Part shown: piece by piece, positions 25,268 to 36,887 of the stretch | How the letters are laid out: each line of letters opens with the position of its first letter | Numbering within the stretch: position 1 is the stretch's first letter | Assembly: GCA_963922205.1 (NCBI GenBank) | Contig: CAWUHX010000065.1 | Coordinates: forward strand, 496,001 to 560,000 | Direction of reading: 5' to 3' | DNA length: 64,000 bases | From: Romanomermis culicivorax | Lineage: Eukaryota; Nematoda; Enoplea; Mermithida; Mermithidae | Translations under genes and position numbers: made by a program | The notes under the pieces: model-generated | What the model saw: the letters and a program-made list of their open reading frames with translations, nothing else | The model's database searches: none | What the model was told of the DNA's origin: nothing

Positions 25268-27742
25268 AAATGAAGTTCAGAGTGACAAATAATACTTATA
25301 TCATTGACCTTTTCATCAGATATGTATTCTCGTAAACAACATGCAAAATGATTTTATCAACGGATCCCAAATTCATGCCCCAGTTCTGAAAATGACAAGT
25401 ATGTACATTTCACTCCAACCCGACATGAACTATTTTTGGGTATCTCTTTCACATAAACATGCTGATAGTGGTCGCGAATGCAAAACAGTGTGCCGCCTAA
25501 ATCGATGTCAAATTTATGGAACCTTTTCTCTTGTATTTACTACCAGTCTTCCTCTTCGAGGAAGCCTGGGCTCGCTTCGCTCGCGATTTGGTTTAGCCTT
25601 TAATTTTTCTACAATTTAAACTTTAAAGCATCGAAATTGGTTAAAAATTGGCCGAGTTATACGGGTTTGAGAGCGAGCCTGCGACCCGCTCTATACCACG
25701 GGCCCAGAGCTCAGGGAAAACTGTCTTCAATGCTCTGAATCACATTTTCCGACGTCATATTAGTAATCTCTATGTTTCTCCGAGCCGAATGAGGTTTGAA
25801 ACTCGGTGTAAAGTCGAAAAATGACCGATTTAGCTACTTTACACCACAAAGTGTAATGTCGCGTCGTGGTTATTACACTGAAGTAAACTTAAGAATTGTA
25901 TTCGTCTTCTCCTCTTTTTCCCTTTCGAATGATATACGACACGGCCGGATTCGATTCATCGTGAGCGATTTCGATTTTTTGACGTCAGCAAAGACACACT
26001 TTAATTTTTACCCCAAAAACGATAATCTGTCCTAACTCCGTCAATATTGCTCCAATTTCAGAATTTAAAAAAGATTCTGGTAGAGCATCTTGAGTTCTAT
26101 CCATAGCGTATAATTTTATTCTGTTAAGGTCGATCTTACGGTAGCTATATGCAATGATGATGAGCGTGACTTTACACTTGAATAACTCCATGAATTTTTA
26201 CGCTACAGCTACAAAACTTATATATTCTGATAGATCATAGTCTAGGCTTTTCAAAACTACCCTGAAAATGCCTTAAACCCTGAAGTGTAAAGGAAACGTA
26301 AAGCCTAAAAATCACAATTTCCAAAACTTTGGGTTACTGTAACCCCCAAACCGAGATTTCATTCGACATAAGATGGGTATCAAAAGTATTGTATTTCGAT
26401 GCTCTACAACATATCAAAAAATAAAAAACTTTTATTTCAGAACCTCCGAGTTATTACACCCAATGTTGAGCGATTTACACTCTGTTTACACTGATTAACC
26501 GAGTTTACACCACAAACTATACATAGATCGACTCGGCATCGTACGCTCTATAAGGCACAAAAAGAATTTTGAAGATAGCATCAATAGAAAAAAAGTTACG
26601 GCGTGGTGTAAAGTGGCCGAATTCAAAAATTGCAGTTTTTTGCCTGTGAAGCCTGAATATCATTTTCCGAAAATATATATCATATATATTCTTGATCAGT
26701 GCTTCGAGGAGCATCTGGTGGCACTCTCGGTTTATGCATGTCAAGTCCAAAATTTTCGACCTTTTAGTTCAAAATTTTCGACCTTTCTCGCTTCGCTCGC
26801 GTTACCTTTTGCCTTTTAATTTTTTCTCTCTTCTATAGTTTAAACTTTAAAGCACGTAAATTGGTTTAAAACTGACTGAGTTACGTTGTTTTAAAGATGG
26901 GCATTTTTGAAGCGCGCGTGCTCGTTGGTTGGAGGTTACAGAACTTGAAATAATTACTGTATTCACGCAATTATTTCGATCCTCAAGCATGACACTTATT
27001 TCGATGTTATTTGCTTTTTATGCGCGTTTTCGATGAATTTAAGAAGGTTAAGTAATTAAATTTGATACCATACTAATTTATCTGGATAAATACATCTTTT
27101 TAATGATAATAGGTCGACTGAACTCGTAACTTTTTTGTGTAGAAAAGCGAAAAATGCATTTATTTTTTATTTCATTCAAAACAGAAAATGAACGGGGGAA
27201 GAAAATTATTATGCGTTGAGTGAAAAATTATATTTCGAGTGCTAATTTGATTTTTTCGTTTAAACATACTATTCGACAGTTCTAAGAAGAGTAAGTAATT
27301 AAATATGATTTTAGAACTCACCACTTTGGATGCAGCTTGTTAGTGATCAGAAATTGAATAAAATGGCTTCTTGAGAATTCAATTGGAAAAAGGCGGTAAA
27401 TGTACTCAATAGGCAAAATGGAGGAAAAACACTGAAAAAGTATATTTCAGTCAAAGTTGTGTACATGACATTGATGATCCCATAATATTTGTGTACACGA
27501 ATTGAATGAATTCCACTTCAGTTCTTGTTGCTGATCAATTTCAGATTTATTAATATGCCAAAATTAAAATTATTACTAGCGAATTGCTCTTGGTGTAACA
27601 GAAAATTTTTGTACTGATAAATAAGCCAGCATTCAGGCGAGATTGTTATTCATGCGTGTAAAAAAATTTTCAGATTAATTCCTTTCAAAAATGATTTAAT
27701 AATGCAAAAATAAATTTAACCGTTTTTTTGTAGCATCCTTCA
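25268..27742. repeat. Non-genic stretch with a pair of diverged direct repeats
   Basis: 25570-25690 and 26785-26895 are direct copies. Both start CTCGCTTCGCTCGCG and continue through TTTAAACTTTAAAGCA and a GGTT.AAA...GAGTTA segment. Between them CACTTTACACCAC-like and AGTTTACACCACAAACTATA segments recur. This looks like an unrecognised dispersed repeat of about 1.6 kb. 26960-27742 is plain AT-rich DNA. Confidence 0.5.
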
Positions 27743-27748
27743 TTTATT
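27743..27748 (-). terminator. Polyadenylation signal AATAAA of receptor 1
   Basis: AATAAA on the minus strand, about 35 bases past the stop codon at 27783. Confidence 0.6.
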
Positions 27749-28451
27749 AGACGATACAGTATCAAACCAATTGTGATCACAATCATTTTCGTCCATCCTT
27801 AGCCCCAATCACCGAAATTTGAGGCGCCGTTTTTGACGTCGGAGTGATCAAATTATCGGCGAGCTTTAAACGCATCAATTTGAAATAGACCCGCCTAATC
27901 TTCACATCCAAAGATAAATAGATGAAAGGATTTAATCCACCGTAGAACATGTAGAAAATTTCGTAGATCAAACCGCCGGCCGTCATTTGGTACAAAAATT
28001 CCTGTAAAAATAGCATGCAACCGACTAGAACCGCTTGAGCCAGTAATTTTATTTCGACCAAGAACTTTTTTCTGTCGTGGGCGGCCATATTCGATTTGAT
28101 GCGGTAGACGGAGACGACCACGCAAACCGGGTAGGCGAAAAGGAACATGGCGATGGTCAGTCCAGGCATGAGCATGTAAAAATAGTGCTGCAACCAGTAA
28201 GGCATCAAGCTGATCCAAAACGCTTCGCTCAAAGCGAACAGGAAGGCCGAGGCGACCATGAACCGGGCCCGGCGAACCGTGAACCAAATTTTGTACCGGC
28301 TGAAGAATACTATGGCTGTGAAGCGGTTCCATATGTCAAGAACCAATTGATAATCTGTGTGAAATTGCAATCAATGTCATAAATCACTACATTCTGTACA
28401 GTCTTGTAATGTTTGATGGATAAGTGAATGTGTGTGGAAGAACACATAGAC

Positions 28452-28612
28452 CCTATTCAGAAATAAAAAATCCTAAGATTTTTGTCGGCGACTCTATGGA
28501 ATGAATAGGAAATTTGCAGAAAGGCCAATTCAGAAGTGAAAAAATCCAAGGATTTTTGTCGTCGATACAATCGATGACAGTCGGCGACTGCACTTCTAAA
28601 TTGGGCTTAAGA
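28452..28612. repeat. MITE family M2, copy 1 (in receptor 1 intron)
   Basis: It starts ACCCTATTCAGAAATAAAAA and ends TGCACTTCTAAATTGGGCTT, inverted relative to each other. It contains AAGATTTTTGTCGGCGACTC and CAGTCGGCGACTG modules and an internal second terminus (CCAATTCAGAAGTGAAAAAA), suggesting a compound of two copies. Confidence 0.65.
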
Positions 28613-28797
28613 ATATTGAATATCTGAAAACTCTATTACCATATTCTCCAAGTGTATCGTTTCAAGTTGATCGTGAGAAAAAATCGTAATGAATAGCTGA
28701 CTAAAATTCTATCCAACGAACAAACCAAAAGCGTCCCTGAGCCTCTTTGAAGTCGATTTTTGAGGTTAGAAAGGGACGTTACCTTGCAATGGGAATC

Positions 28798-29047
28798 CTA
28801 TAGTCTGTTTTTCTCGAAATGCCTCCAGATTATCAATGTGGAAAGCAAGTAGTATTTCAGATTTTCACGATTTTCTCATAAACAGTATATCATAGAAGAA
28901 TGGAAATTTGTGAGCATACTGACCTAACCTTTAACAATTTTTCGAGTGAAAAATTTTACAGTAAGAGCTCTATGAAAGCGATTTTGACGACGATACTGAT
29001 TTGCGTCGCTTTCCTATTTAAAAGCATTTTGTAAAAAACAGACAGTA
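28798..29047. repeat. MITE family M1, copy in receptor 1 intron
   Basis: Ends CTATAGTCTGTTTTTCTCGA and AAGCATTTTGTAAAAAACAG are inverted. The interior matches the 41410 and 53508 copies in reverse orientation (AAGTAGTATTTCAGATTTTC, GAGCATACTGACCTAAC, TTTTACAGTAAGAGCTCTAT). Confidence 0.8.
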
Positions 29048-30292
29048 CATTAAAATATTAGTTTCGAAAATTGGTGGTTTTCCAAAAAACGTCAAAAAGT
29101 ACACAAAGTTTTCTTATTTTTTCACACAAAGTGAAAATATCAGACAATCATCCAAATTTTCATTTTTTTGACAGGCCGCCTCTGAGCGGTACATGTCGCC
29201 TCTGAGCTGTAGAACATAGCGGGCGAATAACCACTGAAAAATTTGAATATTTTTTAAATTATTGCACTTTGATGGGAAACATACATTTTTCCAAGATAGG
29301 TTGGTTTGCCACCTATTTTGCTTTTTTCGACAGAATTTTGAAAAAACTGTTATGCATTTGAAAAAAGTTAACATCGAAAAACCCGTACATTTTGACATTT
29401 TGTCAAGCATATCTTGAAAAAGGTTGGTCTATCACCTTCGCAAGTAACAATTTTTCTCAAATAACACTTTTCCGTATTCCAAGTGCTTGGAAAATCGCAA
29501 AAATGCAAAAAATACTTGTTCTTCACTTTGTTAGGTATAAGCATTTCAATTAAAAAAAGACAAGCACTCAATTTCCCGTTTCGAGATCGGTCAAAGTGGG
29601 CGTGTCAATCAATAGGTCTTAGTTGAATCTTCCTAAAAAGCTTCTAAAAAGTCCTCAATCCCCACTTCAAATGGAACCAAGGAGGTTCAACGTCAACGCT
29701 GACTTGCACATATTCAATAATGCAGCCCTTGATGATTTGTGTATAAATTTCAAGCAGAGCTGAAACCTTATAGCTCCAAAAGTTGTCCGATTACAGTAAT
29801 CCAGAACGGGATTATTTTTTAGTCTGATGCAACTATGAAACAATGATTCACGCTATCGCAGTCATATAATATGCCGGCTATTTCATCAGGGTAAAGTACA
29901 GTAGCTTTCCGGAGGATGCATTTTTTCGGCCATCGTGTACTCACTAATCCAGGAAAATAGGCGCAAGCCCCGTTGAATACCCAAACGTAACGCAGGGTGT
30001 GGTCTCGACCGGAAGGATTTTTGTACAAGCGAGCTGCCAAATAGCAAGCCGTAGTGACCAAAACGGCGAAATCCGACCAAACCAGGCCTTTGCTCAAGGT
30101 GTAGTACGAAGTATGAAAATCTTTGCCACCTTTGATCAACATGGCGGCGTAGGTGAAAATGTAATTGATCAGAAGGCAAACGCAAATGACCAAAAGTGGA
30201 ACTATAGTTCTAGGTAAATAAAGATCGTCTTCGGTCGAAATTGCGCTATTCTTGCTGGTGGTTTCTACAGAATTTTCGGTAACAGTTGTCAT

Positions 30293-31779
30293 TTCTAAAA
30301 GTTTTCCACTAATTCTGAGAGCAGTGGGAACTTTTTTTGCTGGATTTAGTAGATAACGCAGGTTTCAATAGTATCCATATTGTTGAGTTCCAATTATGAT
30401 TTTCAACTAATCAACAGAAGAATCTATTAGGCTGAAAATGGCTGGATAAAAACCAAAATAGGGAAATTCTAAAGGGAGTCAATTAAGTCATAACTAATTG
30501 TGTCTTTCCCCCTAATTTAGGTTCTATGAATGATGGAAACAGTTTGTTTATTGTAGAAACTGTGTTCACTCTTTTTTTCTTATTTTTCTTTTCTTGACCT
30601 CTCCACGGGCAGTGAAATGAAAAAACCTGAACAACCATTGTTTAGAATATATAGATATATTCTGTATTTTATAAAATGCCTCGAAAAATGACGTAAATAT
30701 ACAGCGACTTGAACATCTTCTACATGAACCTTACTGCAGAATTTTTTACTCAAAAAATTTGTGGTTGTAAGTTGAGTTGTTATCACAAATTTTCAGTTCT
30801 AATGACGTACCACTGGGCAGAAAATGCAAAAAATATAAAATAGTACTTGCTTCCCAGATTTATTATTTGGAAACATTTTAAGAAGAAAAGACTATAGAGT
30901 GGTTCAAGAAACGCTACTCAAATTATTAGCGATCCGGAAACATATCAAATTACAAAAACTTTCAGTCTTACATTACATTCTAAATAGTTAATCCCTGTTC
31001 TGAGCATGTCAATGAATTTTGAGGAAAGGCTCGATAGTTAATTCTGCGATGAAGACGTGTAGTCGTTAGGATGCCTTAATCAGCCCCTTAATCAACTTGT
31101 CGAACTGATCGGTGATCATTTAACGCCCTTATGGAAGAGTCACAGAAGCATAGTATCGAATATTCGCTGCTACAGAAACCAAATTTTCACCAATTTAAAT
31201 CAATCATAACTGAATAAAAAATGTAGTTACACCATTTTAAATCATTTTTGAATATTTTTTACGACATCTATTGATTGATACCTAATTTGTTGCGTTGTAG
31301 ACTAACAAAATTATTGTTCACCTCGTAAAATTTCTAATCTGGATGGGCTACGTATATGATGTTGATATGCTGATTATTTTTGTTGCTGAATGTATCCTTC
31401 CTTTTCAATAGTTTTAGCAAAAACGAGCTCACGTCGATCATACTACATAGCAAGATAATTCAAATCAGTCAACTATGTGGGACTTATGTGCACTCGCTGT
31501 AAGTCTCACGGCCAAATCAAAGAAAGTGGAGCGAACCAGACTTGAGTATATACGGAAGCAACTGGTATCCTATTTTGATCCTCGATCTTTTTCTCTTTTT
31601 GTTATGTGCGAAACAGTAGCAGTTTTTGAAAAAAAATTGATATCACAGAAGCTTTAGCAAGAAACTTTGGAGCATTCTCAAAGCAAATTAGGAGCGAAAA
31701 TGGAGAAGTATTGCAGAAATTCGTGTCTATAAGAGGTATATTTGGAGCAAAAAAAAGTGCGCACCATTGTGGATCTTAA
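30293..31779. other. Non-genic, upstream of receptor 1
   Basis: The sequence just upstream of the ATG at 30292 should contain the promoter of receptor 1. 30805-30897 is an M1 end fragment (AATAGTACTTGCTTCCCAGA ... AACATTTTAAGAAG). Nothing else is recognised. Confidence 0.45.
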
Positions 31780-32020
31780 GGGCCATTTATACTTGCCTTT
31801 TCCGACGGAGCCGAACGGAACGGAATGCAATCTACGGGACTTACTCGAACAAAAGGGAAATTTTCGTTTCGTTGGGTTCGGTTGGAGGTTACCGTCGATC
31901 GTTTTCTGCAAAATTGCTGTTATCCTTTCCGACCGAAAGTGGATTTTCAGGCTGAACGCTTCAAGCTGTTGACGATCTGTTCCGTTCCGTTCCATCGGAA
32001 AGGCCAAGTATAAAGGACCG
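31780..32020. repeat. MITE family M3, copy 1
   Basis: Terminal inverted repeats of about 40 bases: GGCCATTTATACTTGCCTTT then TCCGACGGAGCCGAACGG on the left, and the reverse complement of TTCCGTTCCATCGGAAAGGC plus CAAGTATAAAGGACC on the right. A second copy in the opposite orientation is at 54351. Confidence 0.8.
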
Positions 32021-32751
32021 TTTACTGTATATTCCACAGTCTGGGCAACACTCTATTTTGTGGTCGAACAAGGATTGTGTCACCAATGAACAACCGCGAA
32101 GAAACCAAGCACATATTAATAGCAATCACAAAAATTTTGAACACTTTCCCACTAATTTTACTTCCGGACCGCTAAAGGATTGCTCGCTTTCCAATTTCTC
32201 CACTTTCTGTGATACGATGGTGAAATTTAGAACGTAAAAAATACTTCACGGTCACCCCTAGATTAATTCCTGCACATGGTTTTTGTTGTTTTCCTTTATT
32301 TTTGCACCACGTAGTAAATCTGGACACACTTTTCGCTCCACATTTGCTCTTTTTCCGCCCAGAGAATGCTCTTAAGTTACATCTCAACCTTTTGTGATAC
32401 CAAAATCTGTACCTTCCAAAAATTGTTCTCACTAAATTTACTCCAGCATCGCTTTGAAACTGCCCGGAATTCACTTAATCCGACTTCTTTTGATTGATTG
32501 GTTTTTTCCTAGTGGGACTTGGAACGCAAAAAGCTGCTTGCCAAAAAACAACTTGCATTCGCCGACACCATTTTTTTTTAATTGAGAGTTGCAGATTGGC
32601 GAACATTTAGAGAGGTCTCCGTGTTTCTCTACATTCAGGATCTCACTTGAAATAAATTGACTATTGGCAGAGTAAAAAAATCGTCGATATTCACGAGTCA
32701 GCGCGGAAATGTCAGAAACTATTTTTCTGTTTTCTGAGAGATAATAAGCTT
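32021..32751. other. Non-genic stretch
   Basis: No coding region, repeat family or RNA gene recognised. Confidence 0.4.
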
Positions 32752-33892
32752 TAGGGTACCGAGAAATTAGAGCGCTGGACAATAGAGTGCAGGGACATTA
32801 GAGCGCGGACATTAGAGACAATGCAGAGGCGGATGCAGGGGGCGGGGACGGCCGCGCCTCTTGAACTCATGTTCTAAAAGTAAAAATTATCGAGATAATG
32901 GTTAAACGCAAATTACTAGAACTCTGCAAAATTAATTAAATACTACAGCCAAAATTAACTTTTTTTTCATCTATTATATATAAACTTGCCAGTTACCACA
33001 TTGTTTTGTTCTTTTTTCGTCTCGCTTTTTAGAAAACATTTTAAGAAAAAAATAAGAAAAAAAGGAAAAAATCGTTTGTATGTCGATGCAAATAAATTTA
33101 GGAAAATATAAAAATTGTAAAAAAATAATTTCCACCCCACTCCAGAAAAAAATTCCTGTGTCGGCCACTGGGACAATATAGCGCAGGACAATAACGCATA
33201 GGCGCAATAGAGCGCAAGGACATTGGAGCGCAGGACGATAGAGCACAGAAAAATTAGATAAGAGCAAAATAAAAAAGCCGAAAATAAAATGTGAAAAATG
33301 ACTACATTTCAGCTCAAAAGTGCCTTCCTTAAATTTTTTCGTGTCTCTGAAGAAGTTCAGGTCAAAGCATATTTCCACCATGGAGTATATTTTTTCAAAA
33401 GTTGCAGAAGACACAAAAATCGCAAATATTCGATCTTTGAATAACATTGTTTTATTTTGTTATTTTCAAATTCATCTTGAATTTCTAACTCGCGTTCAGA
33501 ATCACACACGCAGTTTTTTGTCAGCTTTTGAAATAAAGCTGCTTGCTTAGCATTCTTTTTTCATGATTAAAAACGATTTAAAATTTGCGTTCATTGCAGA
33601 TCACAGAACGTTGGTTATAAGTTTTTTGAAGCAATAGATGCGCTCTAATGTCCCTGCGCTCTATTTTCCTGCGCTTCATTGTCCTGCGCCCTAATGTCTC
33701 AGCGCTCTAATGTCCGCGGTCTGATGTCCCAGCGCTCTAGTGTCCCTGCGCTCTATTGTCCTGCGCCCTAATGTCTCAGCGCTCTAATGTCCGCGGTCTG
33801 ATGTCCCTGCGCTCTAGTGTCCCTGCGCTCTATTGTCCTGCGCTCTAATGTCTAAGCGCTCTAATGTCCGCGCTCTAATGTCCGGTCACGAA
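32752..33892. repeat. Foldback-type element with inverted minisatellite arms (B)
   Basis: The right arm (33640-33890) is a degenerate tandem array of about 15-16 units related to GCGCTCTAATGTCC. The left arm (32760-32822 and 33171-33250) is made of the reverse complement (GGACATTAGAGCGC and relatives) and is interrupted by a hAT-like MITE. Outer edges GGTACCGAGAAATTAGAGCG and CGCTCTAATGTCCGGTCACG also correspond as inverted repeats. The interior (33250-33640) has no gene. Confidence 0.7.
32824..33170. mobile_element. hAT-like MITE inserted in the left arm of element B
   Basis: Ends are CAGAGGCGGATGCAGG and, inverted, CAGTGGCCGACACAGG (12 of 16 bases agree). CAG-GGCGGAT-type termini are typical of hAT elements. 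Flanks are AGACAATG on the left and GGACAATA on the right, a plausible diverged 8-base target duplication. Removing the 347 bases restores the minisatellite unit order. No transposase. Confidence 0.55.
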
Positions 33893-36725
33893 GATTTAGA
33901 TTGAGATGTTAGAAAACCTGAGATCCACAATAAAAAGGAACAAGTGAAGAATAACCGATTCAATACGTAGGCTCGCTACACAACGTTGGAATCCATGCCT
34001 AGGAAGAGAAAATACCTACCAGGGTTACATAAAAAGAGCTAAGATGATAGGAGCTGCTCAAACCGCATGACAAAACCTAAAATATTAAGAATTAAACAGG
34101 TATGAATTAAGTATGCACGTACAGCTTTCTAAGGGCCGTATTCACCATCGTGTTTCAGCACTAATCCCTGCTTGGGAATGCTACTTGACATGACTTTTTT
34201 CCTGATTAATATTCACCATCGTGTTTTTAAACTGACCTTGAAGATGATAACTAAACTTAACTAGCAAAAAGGACATTCATAATCCCGTTTTAGTAATTTA
34301 TATTTTGTTATTTTCACCTGTATTTTGTCAATATTTTTGTGAAGGTATCTTTTTTCGAGTTTATTTAATTTTTTTAAAGTGTAGTTTTTGTTAGTCTTTT
34401 CAACACATTTTCAATTTCTTTGGTGTATTTCATTGTGTTGACTTCACTCATTGCAAAATTCAAAAAGCTGTTAGGTTAAGGTCTTCCTCTACTCTTTTTT
34501 TTTATCGCTATAATAGTTATAATATTAATCATTTTATCATGGTCTGTTTTTCCTGTGATTTATAACCAAGTATTCTTTATTTATGAGTAAACTTCATATT
34601 ATTATCACTTTTTCATTCATTATACCTTCTTTCCACAGAGATTTTATTGGTTGGCATTCCTGAAATGTATGTCAAATATCACCGTCTCCATTACACTATA
34701 GGAACCCGAAGTTCACTGATAAGTATGGGGTGATTAACATGTTATGTTGAATTTTGTATTGTGCTTCCTCGTTTTGTTTTTCGCATGATTGAGTAAAGTC
34801 TTCGTAATTTAATTACAATATTGCTTTCCATTTTTCTCGTCCTGATGGTATACATTTTTTCCGTTTCAGAAGACATTTTTTAGATTTACTATTTATTTCG
34901 AATAAAAAACATGTAGTTCAAAATTAGGCTCTGCTTTCATCAGGTTGTATTCTTTTTTCCAGGATCTAGGAATGAATAGATTATTGCACAGTCAAAACAT
35001 GTTATTTAGCTGGAGAAGATTCGGGTTGAGGAGGATCCGCTGCATGCTAATTTGCGAGAACAAGAAAAATTATAACTTGCTGCAGAAATGAAACTACCGT
35101 TTACGAGCGAAAGCTTTATATGCGATCTGAATATTTTGAGATTTGTATGAAAGTACAACTGACGGAATAGTTACACATCAAAAAAGGGAATGATAGTTTG
35201 CGTCCTTTTTTCCTTATTCGTCCTTTTAGTCATGCCTAAAATTTTTCCCTAAAACGTGATGATTATTACTGATTACTATTAATCATAACTATTATATTTG
35301 AGGAATATGATTGATCAACTAGTAAATTGAGTGATGAATGCACTGATTCGCCGCAGGTGAACCAAAAAAATTTTACGCAGGTAGTTAGCGTGCAAATTCT
35401 TGATCAAACTCTGGTCGTTATAGCCCATTTCTCCAAATGAGCCTCCACAAGAAAAATTTTGTTCATGCAAATAATAAACAGCCTATATACGGGGCCGCCT
35501 TTTTCTTGGGTTTACAGTAGCAGTTGGAACTGCAACTTGGAAAAGGAAATATTGGCTTGGAATGCATGGTCATCTCCCGTTCTTTGGCATTTTTATATTC
35601 CATGACTGATTTGAAAAGGGCTTCATCGAGGCTGAGACCCACAAATAAGTTAAAGTGTAGCTTCGAGAAAAAACACTATTTAGTACTTCTTTGTAAGCGG
35701 ATTGTGCAAAAAAATTACAGCGAGAAGCGGGACAGAAAATCAAATGAATTCAGAATGTTTCTACCCGATGCATAATGTCTGTGGATCGACTAAATTAAGC
35801 CTTTATTGTCATCTTGAAAAATAAGCCTCTTGACAAAAAGCTTATGATCCAGTTAAACTAATATGGAGAAATTATAAAGGAGTTATTGGGGACTTCTTTA
35901 AAATAGAACAGTATGTTCGAGTTCTACTGATTCGAACATAGCGACGTTTTTCTGCAACTTCGTATTCCAGGACCTAAAGTGCTCGATTTTATTGCATGAG
36001 AGAATAATGAGGAACTTTCAAACTAAGGTCAGAATGTCAGAAGATAGATTAGCCTATTCCATGGAGTAAAACGGTAGAGTATTTCCAGGGTTATCTGCAT
36101 TTGACATGACAGAAAGATTAATTAGAAGAGTAGTAAAAAACGTCGGTATAACAGACAGTGGAGAAGGTTAATACAAGGAATTAACGGTGTTGTATCTGAC
36201 AGATTATCTTCTTTTCTGTATGACAGGAGCAGGGCAAGAGTAGAGTTAACCGTGGAGCAGTAAGACTAGCTGTTTTTTACACCTGCTGGCAGCAAGAATT
36301 ATCGGTCGAATAAGATCATTTTAGCACACTATTAATATAGACACACATTTTTTTCATTTTCAAAGATGTTCGGTCTGGAAGTGGACATTCAAATACTGTA
36401 CAATATGGCATATTCCAAGGCTGGATCAGTTTAGCCGGACATTGAGTTAGCATTTCATGGCTCAAATTTTTTCTTTGACACTTCAGACCGTCAGGAAATG
36501 TATTTCACCTTCAATTATTTTTAGCTCACTGTGGTGTTCTTTCCCAACTTGTGATAGATCGAAAAACAAGCTTCCTGTAAAACTTGACCTTTCGTTCTGT
36601 AGTTATAGGTAAAAGACTCAAAGAAAAAATATGAAAACAAAAGAAAATACTGTAACTGGAAATAAGGACGAGAAAGGGATTAAGTCTACTGCAAAAATAA
36701 CGTCGTATTCATTAGAGTGGTCTGC
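33893..36725. other. Non-genic AT-rich stretch
   Basis: About 2.8 kb with no supportable gene. An isolated strong acceptor (TTTTTTCCAG at about 34960) followed by open sequence was noted but has no partner exon. Confidence 0.4.
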
Positions 36726-36887
36726 TTTATTTCACTGAGTGGCACCCTTCACAACTACCGCCCACTTTCTATCAAACCAAATATGCTGCTCCATGGAGTA
36801 GACACTAGCGGAATAGTCAACTCTATAGAGTATTTTACTCCATCTTCTTTCATTCGGACCTTAGAGCACTGGGTATACAATTGATCG

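Larger units (their letters stand above)
27783..30292 (-). pseudogene. 7TM serpentine chemoreceptor 1, frameshifted
   Basis: Two exons. Exon 1 starts at ATG 30292 and ends at about 29945 before GTGAGT; it encodes 116 residues with TM1 (about 29-52), TM2 (about 68-89) and the start of TM3. Exon 2 runs from 28354 (after CACACAG) to 27783 and encodes the end of TM3 through TM7. It contains FFSRYKIWFT, AAHDRKKFLVEIKLLAQA at the TM6 entry and GGLNPFIYLSLDVKIRR at the end of TM7 (the NPxxY-like element). Compared with the paralogs, two extra bases lie at 28329-28333, between the LT and NRF codons. The spliced frame therefore hits a stop eight codons later. Either the gene is a recent pseudogene or the bases are an assembly error; everything else is intact. 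Family: rhodopsin-like, of the nematode serpentine-receptor kind; no subfamily assigned. The intron of about 1.6 kb contains one M2 and one M1 element. Confidence 0.8.
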
